Assembly: GCA_963580285.1 (NCBI GenBank)
Contig: OY757014.1
Span: forward strand, 97,447,372-97,511,371
Source of the DNA: Lucinisca nassula
Lineage: Eukaryota; Mollusca; Bivalvia; Lucinida; Lucinidae
Length of the DNA stretch: 64,000 nucleotides
Direction: 5' to 3'
Positions 24,801 to 34,759 of the stretch are shown piece by piece (the first letter of the stretch is position 1; each line of letters starts with the position of its first letter). A model generated the notes under the pieces. That model saw only the letters and a program-made list of their open reading frames with translations, made no database searches and was not told the DNA's origin. Both the position numbers and the translations under genes were made by a program.

Positions 24801-25804
24801 ACTGAGTCCATATGGATGCTCATTTGGATATAGGGGTTCATTTGAGAGACATTATAATTGGTAGATTAAAATGGTATCATGTTAAAATACATGGCTGTCA
24901 TTGGGCAGTGCCCACCTGAGCTCTGGTGAGCATAGTGGCCCATGGGCCTCTTGTTTTTCTTCTGTTTTTAGCTCTGGTGGCGATCTTTTCATCAGAGCAG
25001 AACAATTATAGCTATTTTGGTAGGGAGTCAGCTAGGCAAGACTCCTGTAAAGTTTGAATCAAATATTGACCCAAGTGTTAAGGAGAAGTACGCATTTGAA
25101 GCAAATTTACGATGTTTTTTTCTATTTTAAGCTCTTGCAGCCATCTTGTTCCTCACAGCCAAACGATTTTAGCTATTGTGGTAGAGAGCCACCTAGGTAA
25201 TATTCTTGTGAAGTTTGAATCAAATTGGTTCAGGGGTTTAGGAGGTGTTTGCATTTAAAACAAATTTACCTTTTTCTATTTCTGGCTTTGATAGACATTT
25301 TGACCATCTGAGTAAAACTATTTTAGTTATTTTGGTAAAGGGTCAGCTAAGCAACATTCCTATGGAGTTTGAATAAAATGGGCCCAAGGGTTCAGGAGAA
25401 GTGCGTGTTTGAAACAAATTTACGACATATTTTTAGCTCTGGCAGCTCAAGTGTTTAAGGAGGAGTTCACATCTGAAGCAATTTTTTTTTCTTCTATTTT
25501 TAGCTCTGGCGGCCATTTTGCTCATCTGCGCAGAACCAGTTTAGCTATTTTGGTAGAGGGCCACTTAAGAGTTGATTGAAATTGACCCGAGAGTACAGGA
25601 GGAATTTTTGTTTAAAGAACTTTTTCTATTTTTAGCCCTGGCTTTTCTATTTTTAGCCCTGGTGACCATCTTGTTCGTTAGAGCGGAACACTTTTTGCCT
25701 TTTTTGGTAGGGGGTGACAAAGGCAACATTCATGTGAATTTTGAATCAAATTGGCCCCAGGATTTAGGAAAACTTCGAATTTGAAGCAAATTTACGATGT
25801 TTTT

Positions 25805-26640
25805 AGCTCACCTGAGTACGAAGTGCTCATGGTGAGCTATTGTGATCGGTCAATGTCCGTCGTCAGTCGTGTGTCGTCCGTCGTCACCGGCCCCGATAGC
25901 TCAGTTGGTAGAGTGTCCGCTCCGGGAAACGGGAGGTCTCGGGTTCGATCCCGGACCGCGACATACCAAAGTCGTTAAGAATGGTACTAGCTGCTCCTCG
26001 CTTGGCACTCAGATTTACGGGGTAGAGCTAGGACTGGTCGACCCAGTGTCAGGATAATGTGACTGGGTGTGGTATCATGTAATGTGTCTGGGACATGATA
26101 CTTCAGTGAGGCAGCACTATAAAAGTGAGCATTGAGCTCCCTGTCGCAACCAGACACCGTCGTGATATGACTGCAAGATTGTTGAAATGACGTTAAACCC
26201 GAATTCACACACACACACTCGTCCGTCGTCAACAACTGCTTTAAAAGGCTACTCCTCCTAAACCCTTGGGCCAATTTCATTTAAACTTAATAGGAATGTT
26301 GCCTAGGAGGCTCTCTACCAAACTAGCTGAAATTGTTTCGCTCTGATGAACAAGATGGCCGCCAAAGCTAAAAATAGAAAAACTCTTTAAACGACAACTC
26401 CTCCCATATCCCATGGCCAATTTCATTCAGACTTCATAGAAATAGCTAAAATCTTTCTGCTCTGATGAACAAGATGGCAACGGGAGCTAAAAAACGACTA
26501 CTCCCAAACCCTGGGCCAATTTCATTCAAACTTCATAGGAATGGTGCTTAAGTGACCCTCTACCAAAATTGCTAAAATCGTTCTACTCCGCTGAACAATA
26601 TGGCCTAAAATAGCTAAGACGTTTGAAGATTTATCTATTT
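25805..26640 (+). mobile_element. Plus-strand pearl-like head inserted in the minus-strand array (3'-truncated)
   Basis: The head has inner stem GAGTAC-GAA-GTGCTC and begins in a T-run at 25805. After the CGTC tract it contains a SINE, then units that are the inverse of those surrounding it. It stops at about 26640 with no recognisable end, and the array resumes in the opposite orientation. Confidence 0.65.
25892..26218 (+). mobile_element. tRNA-headed SINE (family S4)
   Basis: The head GGCCCCGATAGCTCAGTTGG ... GGGTTCGATCCCGG has clear A and B boxes of a tRNA-type Pol III promoter. The body ends GATGACGTTAAACCC-like and then (CA)n. A related head is at 49793-49880. It has no tRNA 3' acceptor fold, so it is not a tRNA gene. 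Confidence 0.8.
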
Positions 26641-26780
26641 TTAGCTCTTCGATGTTTTTTTTTTTTTTCTATTTTTAGGCATGGTGTTCATTGGAGCGGG
26701 ATGGTTTTAGCTATAGTATTTTGGTAGATGGTCACCTAAGCATCATTCCTTTGATGTTTGCATGAAATTGGCCCAAGCGT

Positions 26781-26862
26781 TGGTTTGTTTGTTTGATTTG
26801 AGGTTAAACGTCCCCGTCAACACTGTAAAGGTCATTTTGGAGACGTTGCTTCCATTTCTGTG
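26781..26862 (-). mobile_element. SINE-like S3 fragment
   Basis: Inverse of the 3' end of family S3 (TTTGATTTGAGGTTAAACGT ... GTCATTTTGGAGACGTTGCT). Only the last ~80 bp is present. Confidence 0.7.
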
Positions 26863-26945
26863 GACCCAAGCGTACAGGAGGAGTGTGTTCGAAGATGTTT
26901 TCTCTTTTTAGCTCTGGCGGCCATCTAGTTCATCAGAGCGGAATG

Positions 26946-27175
26946 GACGGGCCTCCGTGACCTAGTGGATAAGAGCGCTGTCTCTTAAACGTTAGGTCTC
27001 TCACCACTCTGGGTTCGAGCCTCGCTCTGGTCATATGTGAGACGCCAAGTTCTGCAACGAAAGGTCAGGTGGTTTTTCTCTGGGTACTCCGGTTTTCGCC
27101 CACCTCTGATTAACGATCGGCTCGATATGAGTGAAATAATCTTGAAAGGGCCGTAAAACCAAAACAAAAATCAGA
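26946..27175 (+). mobile_element. tRNA-headed SINE (family S2)
   Basis: The head GCCTCCGTGACCTAGTGGAT ... GGGTTCGAGCC resembles a tRNA. The tail is GGCCGTAAAACC then (AAAAC)n. The flanking TCAGAGCGGAA and TCAGAGAGGAA are likely an aged target duplication. Other copies: 32938-33131, 40258-40430 (minus), 50446-50782 (two, head to head), 53816-53880 (minus, partial), 55400-55600 (minus). Confidence 0.82.
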
Positions 27176-28361
27176 GAGGAAAATTTTTAGCTTCGGTAGG
27201 GAGTCACCTAGGCAAAATCCCTGTGAAGTTCGACTCAAATTGGCCCAATGGTTTAGGTGGAGTTCGCGTTTGAAGCAAATTTACCATGTTTTTCTATTTT
27301 TAGCTATGGTGGTCATTTTGTTCATCAGAGCGAGATTGTCTTAGCTATTTTGGTAGAGGGTCATGTAAGCAACATTCCTATGAAGTTAGAATGAACGTGC
27401 CCCAAGGGTACAGGAGGAGTTGTCGTTTGAAGATTTTATCTATTTTTAGCTTTGGCGGTCATCTTGTTCGTCAGAGCGGAACGAGATTAGCTATTTTGGT
27501 AGGGAGTCACCTACGTAACATTCATTGAAGTTTGAATCAAACTGGCCCACGGGTTTAGAGGAGTTCCGTGTTTGAAGCAAATTAACGATGTTTTTTCTAT
27601 TTTTAGCTCTGGCGGCCATTTTGCTCATCGGAGCGGAACCATTTTAGCTATTTTGGTAGAGAGTCACCAAAGCAACATTCCCATATTGGTCAAACAGTTC
27701 AGAAGGAGTTGTCGTTTGAATATTTTTCTTCTGTTTTTAGCTCTGGTGGCCATCTTGTTCGTCAGGGCTGAACGATTTTAGCTATTTTGGTAGGGAGTCA
27801 CCAAGGCAACATTCTTGTGAAGTGTGAATCAAATTGGCCTAAGGGTTTAGGAGGAGTTCGTGTTTGAAGCAAATTTTCGATGTTTTTCTATTTTGAGCTC
27901 TGGTGGCCATTTTGTTCATCGGAGGAGGATCGTTTTAGCTATTTTGGAAGAGTAACCATAGCAACATTCCTATGAAGTTCAAATGAAATTGGCCCAAGGG
28001 TACAGGAGGAGTTGGCATTTAAAGATTTTTCTATATTTAGCTCTGGCGACCCTCTTGTTCATTGGAGCGGATCGATTTTAGCTAGTTTGGTAGGGAGCCA
28101 CTAACGCAACGTTTCTGTGAAGTTTAAAGCAAATTGGCCCAAGTGTTTAGGAGGAGTTTCCATTTAAATCAAATTGTTGACGACGCACGACAGACGGCGG
28201 ACATTCACTGATCATAAAATCTCACCACGAGCACTTCGTGCTCAGGTGAGCTAAAAGCATATTGACTTGAGCAAAATCCGTAGATTCTTGGGGGTAATTT
28301 TTTCTGAACTTTATTATTCTGTCACATGCTCTGAACCAGAATATTTAACTTAAAAGATCAT

Positions 28362-28604
28362 GGGCCAGTTGTTCAAAACTAACGACGTCGTTAGTTAATA
28401 TATCGTTAAAACTTTGATCATTAAATATGGCGAATATGCAGAAATTTTTGCTGAAAAAATGTGAGCAGCTTTTGCGGATGCAAAAGCTGCTCACATTTTT
28501 TCAGCAAAAATACCAAAATTTTCAATATTGTACTTGCTAGAACAGTTAACAATTCGACCACTAACGAGCTCGTTAAGCTAACGATGCTTTGAACAACTGG
28601 CCCC
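28362..28604. mobile_element. Palindromic MITE, copy 3
   Basis: 243 bp with termini GGGCCAGTTGTTCAAA and inverse, subterminal CTAACGA arms, and a central hairpin at 28453-28507 (GCTGAAAAAATGTGAGCAGC and inverse). It is an almost complete counterpart of 517-759, in the opposite orientation. Confidence 0.82.
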
Positions 28605-28807
28605 ATGTTGCAAAAGTTTAAGGGGGAACTGGTACGCCTCCATGGGAGAATACTCTTTGAAGACAATCTTTGCCTCCTTTTTCAACAGGGGTCTTCATTG
28701 TACTTTTAACCCTTAAGATGCCTTGAAAAATTGCATCTTACAATGTTGTCTAATTTTGTCGTCTGCCGCATATTCTTGCAAATTTTTCAAACATATTTTT
28801 GCATACA

Positions 28808-28873
28808 GGCAAACAGTGGGTACCCAGACCAGACTTCCCCAGAGTAGCAGTCTGATCTGGGTCCACTGCTTGC
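28808..28873. repeat. Hairpin family U, copy
   Basis: Arms GGCAAACAGTGGGTACCCAG against CTGGGTCCACTGCTTGC around a short loop. Family copies are also at 29441-29505, 33751-33819, 50138-50229, 56310-56378 and 62434-62499, with a partial one at 53636-53710. All share CAAACAGTG ... CACTGTTTG ends and an inner AGATCAGACGCC/GGCGTCTGATCT-like pair. Confidence 0.65.
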
Positions 28874-29440
28874 AAAAATTACTTATAAAGTTTCCAGTAG
28901 ACCACAAAACAGATGCAAATTGTTGGTTTAAACATTATTTATTTTGATTTGTCAAACATTTACAAGTTCATACATAGACAGAATACAATAGAACATGCAC
29001 ACAGGATTTGAAAACAAGCATTCATGCTTTTTTTATCATCTCCTGCAGATGATTGTTGTGACAATTGTTGTGATTGGCATCTTATGAGTTAAAGGAAAGA
29101 CTTAACTTTCCTTTGAGTGCATATCCTTTTTGGGTCGATTGTTTGACAGTCGACCCAAAGTTACTAAGCACAAAAGCTCTTCATTGTTGATGTCCAAGTG
29201 ACTATCACTGATTTGTATGAAATCCAGGTATCAGTTATTTATAGAAAATAGCCCGCTATTCTTGCCGTTGTGACATAATAGTGCTGCAAAAAAGAACCCA
29301 TCGGGCACACGTCGCTAGGGCAACGTATATTTGACGTTGCATAAACGTCATGAAGTTGATGTGACGTCACAGTTACGTCATGTGCCTGCTGGGAAAGATC
29401 ATTGTAAAATATTTACTCGGTGCATGCGCTGGGACATTGG

Positions 29441-29505
29441 CAAACAGTTTAGACCCAGCTCAAACAATGCAGAAAGGACATCTGATAGGGGTCTACACTG
29501 TTTGC
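29441..29505. repeat. Hairpin family U, copy
   Basis: CAAACAGTTTAGACCCAG and GGTCTACACTGTTTG arms; the inner pairs are degraded. Confidence 0.6.
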
Positions 29506-29615
29506 ATTCAGTAAAAAAAATATAAGGGCTGAATGAAACTGTCCAAGTCCCCGTTAGGACTATCTTATTTTCAGCTGAACTCAGAGACAATCAACCTACA
29601 AATACCAGTACTATA

Positions 29616-29760
29616 AGAATCTTATATGGGTGTGAGGGGTGGATTGAAAAATCCGTCCCGAGGAACACTGTCCGGCATCACGAGGCTTGCCGAGTGATGC
29701 CGGACAGTGATCCCGAGGGACGGATTTTTCTATCCACCCCTCACACCCATATTGGATTCT
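29616..29760. repeat. 145-bp near-perfect palindrome
   Basis: AGAATC ... GATTCT ends, then arms of about 65 bp containing GGGTGTGAGGGGTGGAT and ATCCACCCCTCACACCC, and TCCGTCCC...GGGACGGA, closing on GGCATCAC ... GTGATGCC. It has only a few mismatches. No second copy is in the window. Non-coding. Confidence 0.85.
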
Positions 29761-30059
29761 TTTTCTTGCATACCTTCCATTTTTATTGCGAATTTTTAAT
29801 GCTGCTGTCACTTCGGTTACCGACGTCCGCCATTTTGTGATGACACAACAGGAATGTTTAGTGACGTCACGCTTGACGACACCGCGCATGAGGTTGTAAT
29901 TAAACAGTGCATTTATCAAACACGCGATAATATTCGATTTGGGGTGGGAACACCAGGGTCAGAACATAAATTTCTATCCCAGGGTAAAATCACGGATTTC
30001 CTTGTCTGGTGTGCAAGAATGTTAGTTCTTTGATTTTTCTTAGGGAAAAAAAAAACTCA

Positions 30060-30300
30060 TCACGCAAACACGCCTATATAATTTTCACCCCCTTGAACCC
30101 CACTTTTATATAGTAAAACTGGGGTTTCGGGGGGTATACCTTATTTTTCTGATTTCGGCTCTAAAATATAGATTGTGGGTATCCGTTAGAACCGCCTCGA
30201 TGAGGCAGTTCTAACGAGTGCCCACAATCTATATTTGGAGCAGAAATAAGAAAAAATTCACACTTTTTCATCATAAAATTTTTCTTTTTTTCTGCTATAA
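30060..30300 (-). repeat. Hairpin family H element, copy 2
   Basis: A palindrome at 30166-30234 (GATTGTGGGTATCCGTTAGA and inverse, CGATG loop), preceded by CCCCCTTGAACCCCAC and AAACTGGGGTTTCGGGGG. It is the inverse arrangement of the element at 6571-6990. Confidence 0.7.
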
Positions 30301-30390
30301 AGGTGGCAAGGCGTGTTTGCGTAATGTAAAGCCCAAAAGGTTGTCTCATTTGTAAATAATGGGTATTCCTGACAGATTGTTCCACCATTT

Positions 30391-30690
30391 TTCAGTCGCC
30401 CCCGCCCATCGGGGCTTGAAGAAATATATGGGCTGCACGATGCTTCCACGCAGAGCTAAATCCGACCCGCACACAAGTACTGGTAAACCGCTTAGCGGAT
30501 CTAAGCCTGCCCAGGCAATGCGGTACGAGTCGAACCGTCCATGCATATAAACCCTATTGGTTTCATTGGGCGACAGGGCTTGAGATGTCATTTCATCACA
30601 ATGTCGGGTAAAAGTCCCACAAAATTGGAAGCAACGTCTCCAAAATGACTTTTACAGTGTTGAAGGGGACAAACCTCAAATCAAACAAAA
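30391..30690 (+). mobile_element. SINE-like element family S3
   Basis: A full-length copy: GCCCCCGCCCATCGGGGC at the left end, GACAAACCTCAAATCAAAC at the right. A small deletion removed CGTTA from the usual GACGTTAAACC. ORFs on both strands here are repeat translations. Confidence 0.72.
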
Positions 30691-31135
30691 ACCACCATTT
30701 TTCAAAGGGAGACAACTTACGGGACTTCCTGTTCGCTTTTCTATAAACTCTGACCCACGGAAAAAGGGGTCTACTATTAAAGGAAATAATTTGCTCCTCA
30801 GGAGCAAATTCTTCCCTTTAAGAGTTGACCCTGTTGACATGGGATAAACAAATACTTTTGAAGGAGTTACCTCCCCTGATGGTGTATCCATTCCCATTTT
30901 AATATGCTAGATGTATCACAGGCAACACTAATGAAAAATGACGCTGATATCTGACCCTATTTTTTGGCTTTATCCTTAGGTATGTGAAAAATGATCAGTC
31001 CATGATGTAAGCCTAATTTAGTCACTCTAGCTGGCCATTTTTGTCAGTTGAACAAAAACATTTTAGCATTTTTATAGGTTACCCAAGGAGCATTCCTGTG
31101 AAATTATTTTGAAATCCGATCTTAAGCCTAGGAGA

Positions 31136-31294
31136 GTGAGTGTTTGAGTTTTACGTCCCACCAACAGCTCAGGTCATACGGAGACGGGACCTCGGTTTAA
31201 AGACTCATCCGAAAGACTGGAGAAGCCCGGGATCGATCCTGCAACCCCTGGTTTACAAAGCGAGTAGCATATCCACTACACCACGAAGGCTTCG
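31136..31294 (-). mobile_element. tRNA-headed SINE (S1) with 13-bp target duplication
   Basis: Inverse of 6745-6910. TAAGCCTAGGAGA is duplicated at 31123-31135 and 31295-31307. Confidence 0.88.
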
Positions 31295-31339
31295 TAAGCC
31301 TAGGAGAAGATGTTGTTTAAAGGTTTTGTTTTTTTTTTT

Positions 31340-32530
31340 AGCTCACCTTACCGAAGGCCATGGTGAGCTTTTGTGACCGTGAGATGACCGGCGTCGTCGT
31401 TCGTCGGCCCTGCATAAACTTTTTTGGTGAACACTCTAGAGGCCACAGTTTTTGGTCCAATCATCATCAAACTTGCTCAGAATGACTATCATGACAATAT
31501 CTCGGTCAAGTTCGAATATGGGTCATGTTGGTTCAAAAAGTAGGTCAGTAGGTCAGATCATACAAAAACCTTGATAACACTCTTGAGGCCACAGCTTTGG
31601 TCCAATCATCATCAAGTTGCTCAGAATGATCTCTACAATATCTAGATCAAGTTCGAATATGGGCCATGTGGGTCAAAAAGTAGGTCAGTAGGTCAAATCA
31701 TAGAAAAACCTTGCTAACACTAGAGGCCGCAATTTTAGTCTTATCATCATCAAACTTGCTCAGAATGATCAACTTGACAATATCGAGGTCAAGTTCGAAT
31801 ATGGGTCATGTCGGATCAAAAAGTAGGTCAGTAGGTAAAATCATAGAAAATCCTTGGTAACACTCGAGGCCACGGTTCTGGTCCAATCATCACCAAACTT
31901 GCTCAGAATTGTCCTCTTTTTGTAATACCTTGGTCAGGAGGGGTAATTTATGAATACAGTGGTACCTTTAACAAAGGGCTGACCCCTCCTTTCCCCCCCC
32001 CCCCCTTGTCACCATTGTTAGTAAGACTGAGCCTGTTAATCTCCGTCTGGTGCAAAAGAATGTCCACAAGGTGCCCAGATAGTTACATACAAGTCAGCCC
32101 TGTATTGTCAAAGGGATCCATTCCACCACCACCCCCCACACACCATGATTCATTGTTAGTTAGACTCAGCCCGTTCATCTCCGTCTGGTGCACTAGGACC
32201 TGGCCCTCATTGTTCACAAGGTGCCAAGATAGTGACATACAAGTCAGCTCTGTATTGTCAAAGGGATGGATATCATCCCCCACCACCCCTGCCCCATGGT
32301 CCATGAGTGACACTAACAATTTTCCACTGAACATGATAGCCACCAGAAAAAAATAGAAACCCTTAAAATGACTTAAGTTAAAAAGCTAGATTGCTTTTGA
32401 AATAATTTCACAGAAATGTTCATTGGGTCACTGTCAGCCAAAATTGCTCAAAACCCTCCGCTCCACCTTACATGTATATTACCTTCCAAAAGGATCAGGT
32501 GAGCGACCCAGGGCCATCATGGCCCTCTTG
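31340..32530 (+). mobile_element. Pearl/Helentron-like element G (complete)
   Basis: The head is AGCTCACC-TTACC-GAA-GGCCA-TGGTGAGCT. 145-bp units follow to about 31900, then a unique middle with two copies of a ~130-bp segment (GTTAGT.AGACT.AGCC ... GTCAAAGGGAT, 32025-32115 and 32154-32265). The end is CAGGTGAGCG, GGGCC-ATCAT-GGCCC, CTCTTG. It landed in a T-run. Confidence 0.78.
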
Positions 32531-32937
32531 TTTCATTTTTAGCTATGGCAGTCAGTTTGTTCATCCGAGTCGAACCATTTTAGCAAATCTGGTAGAGGGT
32601 CATCCAAGGAACATTCCTTTGGAATTATTTTGAAATCGAACCATTAGCCTAGGAGATGTCGACTAAAGGCTTTTCTATTTTTAGCTCTGGTGGCCATTTT
32701 GTTCAGTGGGGCGGAACCATTTTGGCAACTCTAGTCGAGGGTCACCCAAGGAACATTCGTGGAAATTATTTTGAAATCGGACCATTAGCCTAGGAGATGT
32801 CGATTAAAGGCTTTTCTATTTTTAGCTCTGATGGCCATCTTGTTCAGTGGAGCGGAACCATTTTAACAATTCTGGTAGAGAGTCATCCAAGGAACATCCC
32901 TGTGAAACTATTTTGAAATAGTTCCATTATTTAACGG

Positions 32938-33131
32938 GCCTAGTGGATAAGAGCGCTGACTCTTAAACATTAGGTCTCTCACCGCTGTGGGTTCACATGT
33001 GAGACGCCAAGTTCTGCAAGGGAAGGTCAGGTGGTTTTTCTCCGGGTACTCCGGTTTTCGCCCACCTCTGATTAATGCTCGGCTCGGTATGAATGAAATA
33101 ATCTTGAAAGGGCCGTAAAACCAAAACCAAA
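32938..33131 (+). mobile_element. tRNA-headed SINE (S2), deleted B-box region
   Basis: The head has GGGCCTAGTGGATAAGAGCG, and the B box is shortened to GTGGGTTCACATG. The tail is GGGCCGTAAAACC. Confidence 0.75.
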
Positions 33132-33750
33132 AAAAGGACTATAATTTAGTTTTTGTTTTATTTTGAGATGTTAAAAGTTTTTTCTACTTTTAGCTCTGGC
33201 GGCCATTTTGTTCAGCAGAGCGGGACCATTTTAGCAATTGTGGTTGAGGGTCACCTAATAAATATTCCCCTGAAATTATTTTGAAATCGGACCTTTAGCC
33301 TAAGAAGAGGTGTCGTTTAAATGTTTTTCTAAGGTTTTTCAATTTTTAGCTCTGGCGGCCATTTTGTTCAGCAGAGCGTAACCATTTTAGCAATTTTGGT
33401 AGAGGGTCAGCTAATAAATATTCCCGTGAAATTATTTTGAAATTGGACCATTAGCCTAGGAGGAGATGTCGTTCAAGCTTCATACCAAATATCGAAGACC
33501 TGGGCCTTGCGGATTCAGAGAAGATTTTTTAAGATTTTTCTATGTAAAACCAAAGGGCCACAGGGCGCAGGAAGTTTTGGCCCCAGGGCTATAATTTGGA
33601 CAGTCTTGATAGAGGTCCACTAGATGAAGCTTCCTATTAAATATCAAAGAACTGGGCCTTCTTGTTTCAGACGACGACGACGGACGGTGACCGATCACAA
33701 TAGCTCATCCGGAGCCTTCGGCTCAGGTGAGCTAAAAACGGGTGCCATGG

Positions 33751-33819
33751 CCAACAGTGCATGCCCCAGATCAGACGCCGCAGAGTGTGGCGTCTGATCA
33801 GGGCCTCCACTGTTTGTTG
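33751..33819. repeat. Hairpin family U, copy
   Basis: The inner pair CAGATCAGACGCC / GGCGTCTGATCAG is intact, with CCAACAGTG and CACTGTTTG ends. Confidence 0.7.
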
Positions 33820-33925
33820 ACAGTTCAGTCATTTTCCAAATAAATTTTGATGAAAACGCACCGCTAAATTTTGAATTGAACTCCTGGTATACATATGGAG
33901 GAAGATTCCATTTGGTACAAAAAGG

Positions 33926-34186
33926 GTTAACGTCCCCGTCAACACTATTTAGGTCTTTTGGAGACGCTGTTTCCAATTTTGTGGGACTTTAACCCGGCAT
34001 TGAGATATAATGACATCTCAAGCCCTAATGAAACCAATAGGGTTTATAAGCATGGACCGGCACCGCTTTGCCTGAGCAGGCTTAGATCCTCTAAGCTGTT
34101 TACCAGTACTCGTGTGCGGTCGGTTTCAGCTCTGCGTGGAAGCATCATGCAGCCCGTCTATTTCTTCAAGCCCCGATGGGCGGGGG
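33926..34186 (-). mobile_element. SINE-like element family S3
   Basis: Inverse copy: TTAACGTCCCCGTCAACACT at the left, CAAGCCCCGATGGGCGGGGG at the right. An ORF across it (33958-34359) is a repeat translation. Confidence 0.75.
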
Positions 34187-34371
34187 TCGATCGTCAATTT
34201 AAATTTACTTTCTACTCAATACTGTCAGTCTGCAATGACTTGAACACCCTCTGGACCATCAAACTTTGTTTGAGATTGGGCTTTTTCGAGCCACTGAAGC
34301 ATAACCATAGCAACAGTTCAGGAAACATAGTAGGGGTATCTTTTCGATTTTCATTATAATGAATATATGGC

Positions 34372-34422
34372 GTGTGTACTCATTAGAATCTCCTCATCGA
34401 GGCGATTCTAATATGTACACAC
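34372..34422. repeat. Hairpin family H, copy 3
   Basis: GTGTGTACTCATTAGAATC and the inverse GATTCTAATATGTACACAC; loop TCCTCATCGAGGC. Confidence 0.75.
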
Positions 34423-34458
34423 AACATACACTTTCAAGATAAAATACGGAAATTTTGC

Positions 34459-34757
34459 GGCCCCCGCCCATCGGGGCTTGAAGAAATAGATGGGCTGCAT
34501 GATGTTTCACTGCTGAGCTAAAACCGATCGCACACGAGTACTGGTAAACGGCTTAGAGGATCTAAGCCTGCCCTGGCAAAGCGGTGCGACACGGACCGTC
34601 CATGCATAAAAACCCTATTGGTTTCATTGGGCGACAGGGCGTGAGATGTCATTTTATCTCAGTGTCGAGTTAAAGTCCCACAAAATTAGAAGCAACGTCT
34701 CTAAAATGACCCATACAATGTTCACGGGAACGTTAAACCTCAAATCAAACAAACAAA
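34459..34757 (+). mobile_element. SINE-like element family S3
   Basis: Full-length copy from GCCCCCGCCCATCGGGGC to GGAACGTTAAACCTCAAATC and (AAAC)n. Confidence 0.75.
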
Positions 34758-34759
34758 AG

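Larger units (their letters stand above)
20493..24953 (+). mobile_element. Pearl/Helentron-like element D, hosting element E
   Basis: The head has inner stem GAGCC-GAA-GGCTC. Its first unit type (TTGGTTGCTATGGCAACT ... CATAGACTTATAATGGGGAA) appears before the insert at 20650-20830 and again after it at 23130-23280, showing that element E landed inside. A ~145-bp array follows at 23290-24800, with end TGGCCC-AT-GGGCC and CTCTTG at 24953. The ORFs at 23467-24247 are repeat translations. Confidence 0.75.
16070..28253 (-). repeat. Minus-strand tandem array of ~155-160 bp units, interrupted by nested elements
   Basis: Units read on the plus strand as TTTTTAGCTCTGGCGGCCAT ... TTTTGGTAGGGAGTCACC ... 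AACATTCCTATGAAGTTTGA. They occur at 16070-16311, 17654-17880, 20224-20492, 24954-25804 and 26640-28200, i.e. in every gap between the inserted elements. The array ends at 28217-28253 in the inverse of the head hairpin (GAGCAC-TTCG-TGCTC, then GGTGAGCT), preceded by the inverse CGTC tract. So it is one minus-strand element whose head is on the right. Its 3' end was not found. Confidence 0.7.
30985..33735 (-). mobile_element. Minus-strand pearl-like element hosting two SINEs and element G
   Basis: The head, on the right, is the inverse of AGCTCACC-TGAGCC-GAA-GGCTC (33705-33735), next to inverse CGTCGTCGTC. Inverse 166-bp units lie at 33480-33660, then ~160-bp units with TTTTTAGCTCTGGCGGCCAT and GGACCATTAGCCTAGGAG. 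SINEs at 31136 and 32938 and element G at 31340 interrupt it. Left boundary is approximate. Confidence 0.68.

Noticed and set aside
25892..25965. Possible tRNA gene (A and B boxes)
   Set aside because: It continues into a SINE body with a simple tail and lacks a complete acceptor stem. The same holds for the heads at 6745, 26946, 49793, 50590 and 57358.
32006..32356. 116-codon ORF with two similar halves
   Set aside because: Its halves are the ~130-bp duplicated segment inside element G, which is non-coding in related copies.
33958..34359. 133-codon plus-strand ORF
   Set aside because: It reads an inverse S3 SINE plus flank; similar peptides appear at the other S3 copies.
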